Shown here: positions 37,615 to 45,116 of the stretch, in pieces
How positions within the stretch are numbered: the stretch's first letter is position 1
Layout of the letters: each line of letters begins with the position of its first letter
Virus record (IMG/VR): IMGVR_UViG_3300032236_000609
Coordinates: 1-45,886 of that record
DNA from: a virus
Length of the DNA stretch: 45,886 nt
Strand: one strand, 5' to 3'
Made by a program: the position numbers and the translations under genes
Notes under the pieces: generated by a model
Databases searched by the model: none
Told to the model about the DNA's origin: nothing
What the model saw: the letters and a program-made list of their open reading frames with translations, nothing else

Positions 37615-39405
37615 ATGGCTCAAATCGCTCAATTATCTCCAGGCGTAATTACTACCGAAACCAACTTAACAACAGTTGTTCCTTCAGTTTTGACTACAGC
37701 CGGTGCATATGCAGGTAACTTTACATGGGGTCCAGTAAACAAACTTACTGCAATCGCATCAGAAAAAATACTTGTTAATACTTTTGGATTGCCTGATAGC
37801 AACACTTATGCCTCATTCTTTACTGCGGCATCTTTCTTGGCATATGGCAACAACTTGCAAATCGTTCGTGCAGCAAACAATGGCACATATAACGCAAGTT
37901 CTAACACATCTAACGTTGTACAAGTTCAAAACGAAGACAAATTCCAATATACCTATTTGACAGCAGGTGCTGCAAACACATACGGTCCTTTCATGGCACG
38001 TTATCCAGGTGCTTTAGGTAACTCTTTGGTTGTTTCTGTTATTGACGCAGGTTCAGGTTTTGCTAACACATCACAGATGAACACTGGTTGGACATACACA
38101 ATTCCAAATGCTTCAGGCACTTCAACAACTATTGCAATCGGTGGTTATTTCTCTGGTCTACCAGGTACATCATATCGTGCAAACACCTTGGGTGCTGCAA
38201 ATGACCAAATCCACGTTGCAGTTATTGATGCAGGCGGTTTGTTCACTGGTGTTAAAGGAAGTGTTCTAGAAACATTCTCATACCTATCTAAAGCAACAGA
38301 CGGCGTTGACGCAAACGGTCAATCTAACTATTACAAACAAGCAATCTTCAACAACTCTAAGTTCATTTACGCTGTTGATCCGGTTTCTTACTCCACAACT
38401 GCAACAGGTTCTGGTGCATGGGGTAAACCAACTGCTAACGTTTCTTTCCAAACATTGACAAACGTTCAAACAGTTTCAATGTCTGGTGGTACAGATACCA
38501 CATTGTTGGATGGTGACGTAACTACTGCTCAATCATATTTTGCTGATCCTTCTCAAGTAGCAATCTCATTGTTGATGACTGGTCCATTCACAAGTTCAAC
38601 AGTTCAATTGAATGCTATTAACATTGCAGCTACACGTAAAGATTGCGTTGCATTTGTTTCTCCACCACAAACTGCTGTTGTTAACAACCAAGGTAACGAA
38701 CAATCTAGCGTATTGACATGGGTATCTAACCTATCTTCAGTAACTGGTGGTACCGCAGGTTCTTACGGTTTTGCTGATTCTGGTTGGAAATACTTGTTCG
38801 ACCGTTACAACAACACATATCGTTGGGTTCCATTGAATGGTGACGTTGCTGGTCTATGTGTATACACAGACACACAAAACAATCCATGGTGGTCTCCTGC
38901 TGGTTTGAATCGTGGTGTTATCAAGAACGTTATCAAGTTGGCATGGAATCCAATCCAATCTGCTCGTGACGCATTGTATCAAGCTGCGGTTAACCCAATC
39001 GTTTCTCTACCAGGTAGTGGTACAGTTCTGTTTGGCGATAAGACTCTACAAACACAACCTTCTGCTTTCGATAGAATCAACGTTCGTAGATTGTTCATCG
39101 TTCTTGAACAAGCAATCGCTACTGCGGCAAAATACTCATTGTTTGAATTCAATGATGCGTTTACACAAGCACAATTTATTGCTCTTGTAACTCCATTTTT
39201 GACACAAGTTCAATCACAACGTGGTATCCAAGCGTTCCAAGTTGTATGTGATTCTACTAACAACACCCCTTCTGTTGTTAATGCTAACCAATTTGTTGGC
39301 GATATCTACATTCAACCTGCTCGTTCTATCAACTTTATCCAGTTGAACTTTGTTGCAGTTGGTACTGGTGTTAGTTTCTCTACAGTTACTACTACCACAG
39401 CGTAA
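37615..39405 (+). CDS. gp18: Contractile tail sheath protein gp18
   Basis: 596 residues (T4 gp18 is 659). It forms the contractile sheath around the tail tube. The start MAQIAQLSPGVITTETNLTT has the SPGV.TTE.. signature of T4-type sheaths; LTTAGAYAGNFTWGPVNK follows. The C-terminal half contains YKYLFDRYNNTYRWVPLNGD-like text (WKYLFDRYNNTYRWVPLNGD), GVIKNVIKLAWNPIQSARDA, then LYQAAVNPIVSLPGSGTVLF and FDRINVRRLFIVLEQAIATA, which together are the conserved sheath core. Strong Shine-Dalgarno (AAGGAG) and a dedicated late promoter are consistent with a high-copy protein. Tail tube follows after 26 bases. Confidence 0.95.
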   Translation: MAQIAQLSPGVITTETNLTTVVPSVLTTAGAYAGNFTWGPVNKLTAIASEKILVNTFGLPDSNTYASFFTAASFLAYGNNLQIVRAANNGTYNASSNTSNVVQVQNEDKFQYTYLTAGAANTYGPFMARYPGALGNSLVVSVIDAGSGFANTSQMNTGWTYTIPNASGTSTTIAIGGYFSGLPGTSYRANTLGAANDQIHVAVIDAGGLFTGVKGSVLETFSYLSKATDGVDANGQSNYYKQAIFNNSKFIYAVDPVSYSTTATGSGAWGKPTANVSFQTLTNVQTVSMSGGTDTTLLDGDVTTAQSYFADPSQVAISLLMTGPFTSSTVQLNAINIAATRKDCVAFVSPPQTAVVNNQGNEQSSVLTWVSNLSSVTGGTAGSYGFADSGWKYLFDRYNNTYRWVPLNGDVAGLCVYTDTQNNPWWSPAGLNRGVIKNVIKLAWNPIQSARDALYQAAVNPIVSLPGSGTVLFGDKTLQTQPSAFDRINVRRLFIVLEQAIATAAKYSLFEFNDAFTQAQFIALVTPFLTQVQSQRGIQAFQVVCDSTNNTPSVVNANQFVGDIYIQPARSINFIQLNFVAVGTGVSFSTVTTTTA

Positions 39406-39411
39406 TAAATA
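39404..39411 (+). promoter_or_regulatory. T4-type late promoter AATAAATA
   Basis: Seven of eight match to TATAAATA, overlapping the gp18 stop region and 21 bases before the gp19 ATG, the shortest such spacing in the window; TAGGAG follows before the start. Confidence 0.55.
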
Positions 39412-39431
39412 AGAACAAATAGGAGAATAAA

Positions 39432-39998
39432 ATGGCTTTTCAAATTAGCGAATTTACAAGTGCGTTGCAAAATGACGGCGCACGTCCAAATTTGTTCCAG
39501 GTTCAAATGACTGGTTTACCAGGAGGCGTTGGTCAGTCTGGCCAACCTTTCTCTTTCTTGTGTAAAGCTGCTCAGTTGCCAGGTTCAACAATTGGTACAG
39601 TTCCATTGTACTACTTTGGTCGTGAAACCAAATTTGCAGGTAACAGAACATTTGCAGACTGGACAGTAACAGTTATCAACGATGAAAACTTCAGCGTTCG
39701 TAACTCCATTGAAGCATGGATGAACACAATCAACAGTAACGCAGGTAACGTAAGATTACCAGCAAACGTTACTGGTGGTGGTTCTGGTGGTCAACCATAT
39801 GCTATCAATGCAACAGTTAATCAGTATAGCAAATCAAGTACAACAGGTAATAACGGTATTATCAAGTCTTACGGTTTTGTTGGTATGTTCCCTGTCGATT
39901 TGTCTCCAATTGATTTAGATTGGGGTACAAATGATTCTATTGAAGAATTTACAGTAACCTTCGCATATCAATACTGGACAAGCAACACAACAAGTTAA
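39432..39998 (+). CDS. gp19: Tail tube protein gp19
   Basis: 188 residues (T4 gp19 is 163). It polymerises into the inner tail tube through which DNA passes. The N-terminus MAFQISEFTSALQNDGARPN leads into LFQVQMTG, the family start; LCKAAQLPGSTIGTVPLYYF, GRETKFAGNRTFADWTVTVI and NDENFSVRNSIEAWMN are the conserved tube-protein core, and the end (GMFPVDLSPIDLDWGTNDSI, then EEFTVTFAYQYW) is also typical. It has its own strong Shine-Dalgarno (TAGGAGAATAAA). The gene is followed 16 bases later by a strong terminator hairpin. Confidence 0.95.
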   Translation: MAFQISEFTSALQNDGARPNLFQVQMTGLPGGVGQSGQPFSFLCKAAQLPGSTIGTVPLYYFGRETKFAGNRTFADWTVTVINDENFSVRNSIEAWMNTINSNAGNVRLPANVTGGGSGGQPYAINATVNQYSKSSTTGNNGIIKSYGFVGMFPVDLSPIDLDWGTNDSIEEFTVTFAYQYWTSNTTS

Positions 39999-40014
39999 TC
40001 CTTGTTGGATACAT

Positions 40015-40040
40015 AAGAGAGAACTTCGGTTCTCTCTTTT
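40015..40040 (+). terminator. Rho-independent terminator with UUCG loop
   Basis: AAGAGAGAAC, loop TTCG, GTTCTCTCTT form a perfect 10-bp stem followed by TT and then ATG-ATT text; the 3' arm merges into a TTTT run. C(UUCG)G tetraloop stems are characteristic of T4-type terminators. It sits 16 bases after the tail tube gene and 31 bases before the portal gene. Confidence 0.85.
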
Positions 40041-40070
40041 ATGATTATTTGAAACGGAACAAAAGAAAAT

Positions 40071-41705
40071 ATGGCACAAAAGTTTAGTCTTTTTGGCTTT
40101 ACAATTTCTCGTAACGAGGAAGAAGAAAACCAATCCACCCAACAATCGTTCAGTCCACCACCGAGCGATGATGGTGCATTAACGATTACTTCTGCTGCCT
40201 ATTATGGCACGTATGTTGACTTAGACGGTACAGCAAAAAACGAGGTAGAACTTATATCTCGTTACCGTGAAATGGCAATGCAACCAGAAATTGAATCAGC
40301 CATTGATGATATTGTTAATGAAGCTATTTGTCAAGATGACGATGGCAAAAATATTCAAATTATTCTGGATGACCTAAACGTTCCAGATAAGATTAAAAAA
40401 GCAATCAAGACGGAATTTCACCAAATCTTGCGTATGTTGAACTACACCAACATGGCACAAGATATCTTCCGTAGATATTACATTGATGGTAAGTTGTATT
40501 ACCACATTATTGTAGATAAAGAAAACCCAACTGCTGGCATTAAAGAACTACGTTACGTTGACCCACGTAAGATGCGTAAGATTCGTGAAATCAAAAAACA
40601 AAAAGATGAACGCACCGGCGTAGAGGTAATGAATGTTGTTAATGAATATTACATCTACAATGATAAAGTCACTACAGGTTCTTCAACTAATTATGGACCA
40701 GTTGGTACCAGAATTACTACCGACTCTGTTGTTTCTGTGGTGTCTGGACTTATGGACAGTCGCCGTGCGGTTGTTTTATCTTACTTACACAAAGCAATCA
40801 AGCCACTAAACCAGTTGCGTATGATTGAAGATGCGACAGTTATCTATCGTATCTCTCGTGCACCAGAACGTAGAATTTTCTATATTGACGTTGGTAACTT
40901 GCCTAAATTGAAGGCAGAACAATACCTACGTGACATTATGGTCAAGTATAAAAACAAACTTGTCTATGATGCAAACACAGGTGAAGTCCGTGATGACCGT
41001 AAGTTCTTATCCATGATGGAAGACTTCTGGTTGCCACGTAGAGAAGGTGGCAAAGGTACAGAAATTACTACACTACCAGGTGGACAGAACCTAGGCGAGT
41101 TGGAAGACGTTAAATACTTTGAGAAGAAACTGTATAAGTCTTTGAACGTTCCAGTCTCCAGACTTGATCCTAACCAATCCGGGTTTTCTTTAGGTCGTGT
41201 TGGTGAAATCACACGTGATGAACTGAAGTTTGCCAAGTTTGTTGCTCGTATGCGTAACAAATTCTCTGACTTGTTCCATCAAGCACTAAGAGTACAATTG
41301 ATTCTTAAAGGTGTTTGCACCGCAGAAGAATGGGAACAATTCAAAGAACACGTTCATTATAATTTCATTAAAGACAACAACTTTACTGAACTTAAAGAAG
41401 CAGAACTGATGACACAGAGATTGCAGTTGTTGGCATCAGTTGACCCATATACTGGTCGTTATTTCTCACAAGCATGGATTCAACGTAACGTATTGCGTTT
41501 GAATGATGATGAAATTAAGGTCATGCAAGGTGAGATTGAAGAAGAAAAAGAAGCAGGTATCGGATTGCCAGTTGGTGTTACAAATGATGTTGCACAACAA
41601 CAAATGTTGCAGCAAATCCAAATGGATGGCGCAGAACACCAAAACGAATTAGATATCAAATTGGATCAAAGTAAGGAAAAGAATCCATCTAAAGTGGATC
41701 AATAA
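40071..41705 (+). CDS. gp20: Portal protein gp20
   Basis: 544 residues (T4 gp20 is 524). Dodecameric portal at the head vertex, initiator of prohead assembly. Conserved segments include YREMAMQPEIESAIDDIVNE, LRYVDPRKMRKIREIKK, RAPERRIFYIDVGNLPKLKA (the classic gp20 region used as a marker for T4-like phages), DFWLPRREGGKGTEITTLPG, and LDPNQSGFSLGRVGEITRDE. The C-terminus is Gln-rich and charged. Leader sequence is purine-rich (GAACAAAAGAAAAT) but lacks a strong Shine-Dalgarno, and I see no late-promoter octamer between the upstream terminator and the ATG, so expression may come from read-through and be kept low. Confidence 0.95.
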   Translation: MAQKFSLFGFTISRNEEEENQSTQQSFSPPPSDDGALTITSAAYYGTYVDLDGTAKNEVELISRYREMAMQPEIESAIDDIVNEAICQDDDGKNIQIILDDLNVPDKIKKAIKTEFHQILRMLNYTNMAQDIFRRYYIDGKLYYHIIVDKENPTAGIKELRYVDPRKMRKIREIKKQKDERTGVEVMNVVNEYYIYNDKVTTGSSTNYGPVGTRITTDSVVSVVSGLMDSRRAVVLSYLHKAIKPLNQLRMIEDATVIYRISRAPERRIFYIDVGNLPKLKAEQYLRDIMVKYKNKLVYDANTGEVRDDRKFLSMMEDFWLPRREGGKGTEITTLPGGQNLGELEDVKYFEKKLYKSLNVPVSRLDPNQSGFSLGRVGEITRDELKFAKFVARMRNKFSDLFHQALRVQLILKGVCTAEEWEQFKEHVHYNFIKDNNFTELKEAELMTQRLQLLASVDPYTGRYFSQAWIQRNVLRLNDDEIKVMQGEIEEEKEAGIGLPVGVTNDVAQQQMLQQIQMDGAEHQNELDIKLDQSKEKNPSKVDQ

Positions 41706-41708
41706 ATA
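41701..41708 (+). promoter_or_regulatory. T4-type late promoter AATAAATA
   Basis: Seven of eight match to TATAAATA, beginning within the last codons of gp20 and 21 bases before the gp67-like ATG; GGAGG follows at about 41719-41723. Confidence 0.55.
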
Positions 41709-41729
41709 TACACCATATTGGAGGAAACT

Positions 41730-41966
41730 ATGTCAAGAGACCTAATCGATTACGCAGCACAAGATGATGCAGTTAATTTCAGAGCAGAATTGTATGCAGC
41801 AATTCACGACCGTGTTACAGCACACATTGAAGCAAAGAAACAAGAAATTGCTCAAGGTTTGTTGAACCAAGAAGAAATGATGCCAAAAAAGAAAATGAAA
41901 AAAGAAGAAGAAAAATGGCACATGAAAAAAGAAGAAGAAAAACCTTCTCACGGTGAACAAGAATAA
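41730..41966 (+). CDS. gp67: Prohead core protein gp67-like
   Basis: 78 residues, similar in length and place to T4 gp67 (80 residues), a small component of the prohead scaffold core that is later degraded. I chose the ATG at 41730, preceded by TTGGAGGAAACT, over the in-frame TTG at 41718, because that TTG overlaps the Shine-Dalgarno itself. The N-terminal part (MSRDLIDYAAQDDAVNFRAE, then LYAAIHDRVTAHIEAKKQEI and AQGLL) follows the gp67 pattern of LI.AI...D....R.LF..A...R...LI...K. The tail is charged, but instead of the purely acidic T4 tail it alternates Lys and Glu runs with a duplicated MKKEEEK unit. Confidence 0.8.
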   Translation: MSRDLIDYAAQDDAVNFRAELYAAIHDRVTAHIEAKKQEIAQGLLNQEEMMPKKKMKKEEEKWHMKKEEEKPSHGEQE

Positions 41967-41969
41967 ATA
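41962..41969 (+). promoter_or_regulatory. T4-type late promoter AATAAATA
   Basis: Seven of eight match to TATAAATA, overlapping the gp67-like stop, 26 bases before the next ATG. That start has no clear Shine-Dalgarno (AGAATAGATAACC). Confidence 0.55.
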
Positions 41970-41995
41970 GGTAATATTTTAAAGAATAGATAACC

Positions 41996-42601
41996 ATGGC
42001 CAATAAATTTACATATCAAGTATTGAGAGATACACAAACAGACTCTGTTATTAAGTTAACTGGAGTGTTTGATGGTTCTGGTCAAGAAAATAACAATACA
42101 CGCATTCAAGCAAACTCACTTTCAAATGCGTTGGCGACCAATGGTTATCTTGTAGCAAATTCTCAAGGTGGTTCTGCAAATACTCCGTTGTCTTACTACG
42201 ATTTGCAATTAACTGGTTTGAAATACTATGTTAATATGCCATTTACAAGTACAAGTGCAAACTCTCAAGGTTCTGTTGAAGTTTTCTGGAACGGTGCAGG
42301 TGCAACAGCAGCAGCGCAATATGCAAACTCAGCATCAATTTTCCACTTAAATTCTTCTGGTGAATTTGGTTTGGGTGAACAGTTGCCATCTATTACAAAT
42401 AATTCTGGTACATTAGCTAACGGTTATATTGTTTCTGCTAACGTTGGTAATGGAGACATTGGTGTTTATACACAAGGTGCCGCAGCAAACTGTTCATATA
42501 CATTGATTATTTCTTTGCGTAAAAACAATGCTATGTACCAACGTGGTCAATTCAACGACCCAGCAGCATTCAACTACAAGCCTTACAACCTTACACCGTA
42601 A
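41996..42601 (+). CDS. Capsid-locus protein, paralogue A
   Basis: 201 residues, starting MANKFTYQVLRDTQTDSVIK. It is a paralogue of the next gene: both share VLRDT...VIKLT..FDGSGQE.NN.RIQAN near the start, NTPLSYY in the middle, GDIGV.T.G..ANC.YTL at about two thirds, and the same C-terminal AMYQRGQFNDPAAFNYKP. Proteins with this FDGSGQ / RGQFNDPAAFNY pattern occur in T4-like phages of aquatic bacteria, as I recall, with unknown function. They are too large and of the wrong sequence type to be T4 gp68, which occupies this slot in T4. Beta-rich composition and location between core and protease genes suggest a capsid-associated or decoration protein, by inference only. Confidence 0.65.
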   Translation: MANKFTYQVLRDTQTDSVIKLTGVFDGSGQENNNTRIQANSLSNALATNGYLVANSQGGSANTPLSYYDLQLTGLKYYVNMPFTSTSANSQGSVEVFWNGAGATAAAQYANSASIFHLNSSGEFGLGEQLPSITNNSGTLANGYIVSANVGNGDIGVYTQGAAANCSYTLIISLRKNNAMYQRGQFNDPAAFNYKPYNLTP

Positions 42602-42615
42602 GACTAGGATTAAAC

Positions 42616-43149
42616 ATGGCAAATATTTTTACATCAGAAGTATTAAGAGATACCACTCAAAAAACAGTTATTAAACTAACTGCTAACTTTGATGGTTCAG
42701 GACAAGAATCTAATAATTTTAGAATTCAGGCAAACACGTTATATGGTGCATTAGATGCCAATGGTGTTCCACTTTATACTGCATTGAGTGTAAGTAACAC
42801 TCCTCTTTCATATTATGGATTGTCCATTTCTAGAATTGGTTACAACATTGCATCACAACAAAAAGGTTATGTTGAATTGTTTTGGTACAGTTCTACAGGA
42901 AACAATACACCAATCATGAACATGGATTTGTGTGGACAATATTCCGAAGACCAAGGTATGGTTTCTATTTACAACAATGCGCCAGGAAAAACAGGTGATA
43001 TTGGAGTTCAAACTTTTGGTTTAGGTGCAAACTGCGCTTATACACTGTTTGTTGAATTGCGTAAAGACAATGCAATGTACCAACGTGGTCAGTTCAACGA
43101 TCCTGCAGCATTCAACTACAAACCAGCTGGTTACGGAGTAACTCCATGA
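42616..43149 (+). CDS. Capsid-locus protein, paralogue B
   Basis: 177 residues, starting MANIFTSEVLRDTTQKTVIK. Paralogue of the preceding gene, from a tandem duplication; N-terminal 40 residues and the C-terminal 25 are most alike, while the middle is shorter and diverged (EDQGMVSIYNNAPGKTGDIG). Preceded by a modest AGGA. Its stop overlaps the gp21 start by four bases (ATGA), so it is coupled to the protease gene. Divergence of the centre with conserved ends suggests two related but not redundant subunits, for instance binding at different positions of the head. No catalytic motif seen. Function unknown. Confidence 0.65.
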   Translation: MANIFTSEVLRDTTQKTVIKLTANFDGSGQESNNFRIQANTLYGALDANGVPLYTALSVSNTPLSYYGLSISRIGYNIASQQKGYVELFWYSSTGNNTPIMNMDLCGQYSEDQGMVSIYNNAPGKTGDIGVQTFGLGANCAYTLFVELRKDNAMYQRGQFNDPAAFNYKPAGYGVTP

Positions 43150-43790
43150 AACTAATCAAAGAAATTAACGAAACAGTCAACTATCTAACCGAAGGTGCAG
43201 ATGGTAAAAAAGAACTGTATATAGAAGGTCCATTCCTTGTTGCTGAAAAGAAAAACAAGAATGGTCGCCTTTATGAATTCAATACGATGAAAAAAGAAGT
43301 TCATCGTTATACCGAAGAATACATTAATAAACATCGTGCGTTTGGTGAATTGGGACATCCTGATTCTCCAACAATTAACTTAGACCGTGTATCTCATATG
43401 ATTGTTGGTCTACGTGAAGATGGTACACAATGGATTGGTAAAGCAAAAATTCTAGAAACTCCAATGGGACAAATTGCCCGCCAATTGATTGAAGGCGGCG
43501 CACAATTGGGTGTTTCTTCAAGAGGTATGGGATCATTGAAAAATGTTAACGGTGTTAATATTGTTCAACCCGACTTTTATCTAGCCACAGCGGCGGATAT
43601 TGTAGCAGACCCTTCTGCGCCTGGAGCATTCGTTCAAGGCATTATGGAAGGAAAAGAATGGATGTTGGTAAATGGTGTTTGGACTGAAGTAGAACACGCA
43701 CAAGCGATTAGAGAAATCAAATCTGCTTCTAGTGCGGATATTGAAGCAGTAAGTCTTCGCATATTTGAAAACTTCATGAAAAAACTATAA
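43146..43790 (+). CDS. gp21: Prohead core protease gp21
   Basis: 214 residues (T4 gp21 is 212). Serine protease that matures the prohead by cutting scaffold and capsid protein. The herpes-assemblin-like catalytic elements are visible: His71 in RAFGELGHPDSPTINL and a Ser at 124 or 125 in LGVSSRGMGSL. The order and spacing of these two agree with the family; the third residue (Asp in T4) is probably in ADPSAPGAFV. The N-terminus (LYIEGPFLVAEKKNKNGRLY) is also typical. It starts in a four-base overlap with the paralogue B gene and has no separate promoter. Confidence 0.92.
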   Translation: MKLIKEINETVNYLTEGADGKKELYIEGPFLVAEKKNKNGRLYEFNTMKKEVHRYTEEYINKHRAFGELGHPDSPTINLDRVSHMIVGLREDGTQWIGKAKILETPMGQIARQLIEGGAQLGVSSRGMGSLKNVNGVNIVQPDFYLATAADIVADPSAPGAFVQGIMEGKEWMLVNGVWTEVEHAQAIREIKSASSADIEAVSLRIFENFMKKL

Positions 43791-43792
43791 CC

Positions 43793-43800
43793 TATAAATA
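43793..43800 (+). promoter_or_regulatory. T4-type late promoter TATAAATA (perfect)
   Basis: Eight of eight match to the T4 late consensus, 27 bases before the scaffold ATG, followed by AAGGAGA Shine-Dalgarno. This is the only perfect octamer in an intergenic gap of the window. Confidence 0.8.
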
Positions 43801-43827
43801 TTCAAATAAAATCAAGGAGATTTTTAA

Positions 43828-45072
43828 ATGTCAAAAAGATTCAATCTGTCAGAAGCCGCTAAAGCAATTTTGGGTGAAGGTTCTAAAGAAACCTTTGACG
43901 CAAACATTGCCGCAAAGCGTGGTCAACGTGAACTACACAACCCTGAAAAAGTTGGTGTTAGCAGACTACAAGCATCAGTCGCTTACGGCGAAAAAGATGC
44001 AGGTGTTGTAGGTCATTCACCAGAAGTTAACGATGAAGAATTGCCTGATTACCTAAAAGGTACTCCAAGTGCAACTCCTCCAGGTGCAACACCTCCAGTT
44101 GGTGCACAAAAAGACGGCGTTGGTGCTGCAAAACCACAAGGTCAACCACAAGAAACTATGGGTCGTAAAGATGTTATGCATCCAGAAACTCATACAGCAA
44201 GTCACATTGACCAAATTCGTGACCGTATTGCAGGCAAATTGCCAGCAAACACATTCGGCATGAACAAAGGTGCTACATTCCAACATTTTGATGGTACACA
44301 TACCGCAGGCAATCAAGCACAACACGTTAACATGGAAGGCATTGATATGTCTGATGACGTTCGTGCATTGTTGGCAGGCGAAAACCTATCAGAAGAATTT
44401 GCTGCTAAAGCAACTACAATCTTCGAAGCTGCTGTTGCTGCTCGTGTACAAACAATCGCTGAACAAGTTGAACAACAATTGGTTGAACAATTTGACTCTG
44501 CTATCGAACAAGTTAAAGAAGATTTGGCATCCAAAGTTGATGACTATCTAAACTACATGGCAGAAGAATGGATGAAAGAAAACGAATTGGCAGTAGAAAC
44601 AGGTCTACGTGCTGAAATCGCAGAAGATTTTATTGGTGCTCTACGCAATGTATTCGTTGAACACTATATTGATATTCCTGAAGACAAAGTTGATGTTGTT
44701 GCTGAGATGGCAGAAAAAGTCTCTGAATTAGAAGAACAACTAAACGAACAAATCAACCGCGGTGTTGAGTTGTCTAAAGAATTGAACGAACATAAAAAAG
44801 TTGAGGCAATCTACGCAGTGTGTGAAGGCCTATCGCAAACTCAAGTAGAAAAATTGAAATCACTCGCAGAGGGTGTGGATTTTACTACTGAAGAAGAATT
44901 TGCGGCAAAGTTGTCAACTCTAGTGGAATCATATTTCACCAAGACTGACGTAAAAATTGCAGACAATTCTGCTTTAGATGATGAAGTCCACATTGAAGAA
45001 GAAAAACAAACTACCAAGTCTGTTGATCCTTTGATGGAACAAGTCGTTGGCATTCTTAATAAAAGAATGTAA
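43828..45072 (+). CDS. gp22: Prohead scaffold protein gp22
   Basis: 414 residues, well over the 269 of T4 gp22. Major core scaffold around which gp23 assembles. The place between gp21 and gp23 and the composition (acidic, Gln/Glu/Lys-rich helices from about residue 180, such as VEQQLVEQFDSAIEQVKEDL and VSELEEQLNEQINRGVELSK) support the call. The first 170 residues are different: a conserved start MSKRFNLSEAAKAILGEGSK and then a Pro/Gly/Thr-rich flexible segment (TPSATPPGATPPVGAQ), which is absent from T4 gp22 as I recall. Strong AAGGAG Shine-Dalgarno and a perfect late promoter precede it, as expected for a high-copy scaffold. Confidence 0.88.
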   Translation: MSKRFNLSEAAKAILGEGSKETFDANIAAKRGQRELHNPEKVGVSRLQASVAYGEKDAGVVGHSPEVNDEELPDYLKGTPSATPPGATPPVGAQKDGVGAAKPQGQPQETMGRKDVMHPETHTASHIDQIRDRIAGKLPANTFGMNKGATFQHFDGTHTAGNQAQHVNMEGIDMSDDVRALLAGENLSEEFAAKATTIFEAAVAARVQTIAEQVEQQLVEQFDSAIEQVKEDLASKVDDYLNYMAEEWMKENELAVETGLRAEIAEDFIGALRNVFVEHYIDIPEDKVDVVAEMAEKVSELEEQLNEQINRGVELSKELNEHKKVEAIYAVCEGLSQTQVEKLKSLAEGVDFTTEEEFAAKLSTLVESYFTKTDVKIADNSALDDEVHIEEEKQTTKSVDPLMEQVVGILNKRM

Positions 45073-45074
45073 TT

Positions 45075-45082
45075 CATAAATA
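45075..45082 (+). promoter_or_regulatory. T4-type late promoter CATAAATA
   Basis: Seven of eight match to TATAAATA, 34 bases before the major capsid ATG, with a clear AGGAGA Shine-Dalgarno at 45104-45109. Confidence 0.65.
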
Positions 45083-45116
45083 AAAAATCAGTTTCACAAA
45101 AATAGGAGACATTCAC

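Noticed and set aside
41718-41729. TTG start for the gp67-like gene
   Set aside because: The TTG runs into the GGAGGAA ribosome site that serves the ATG at 41730.
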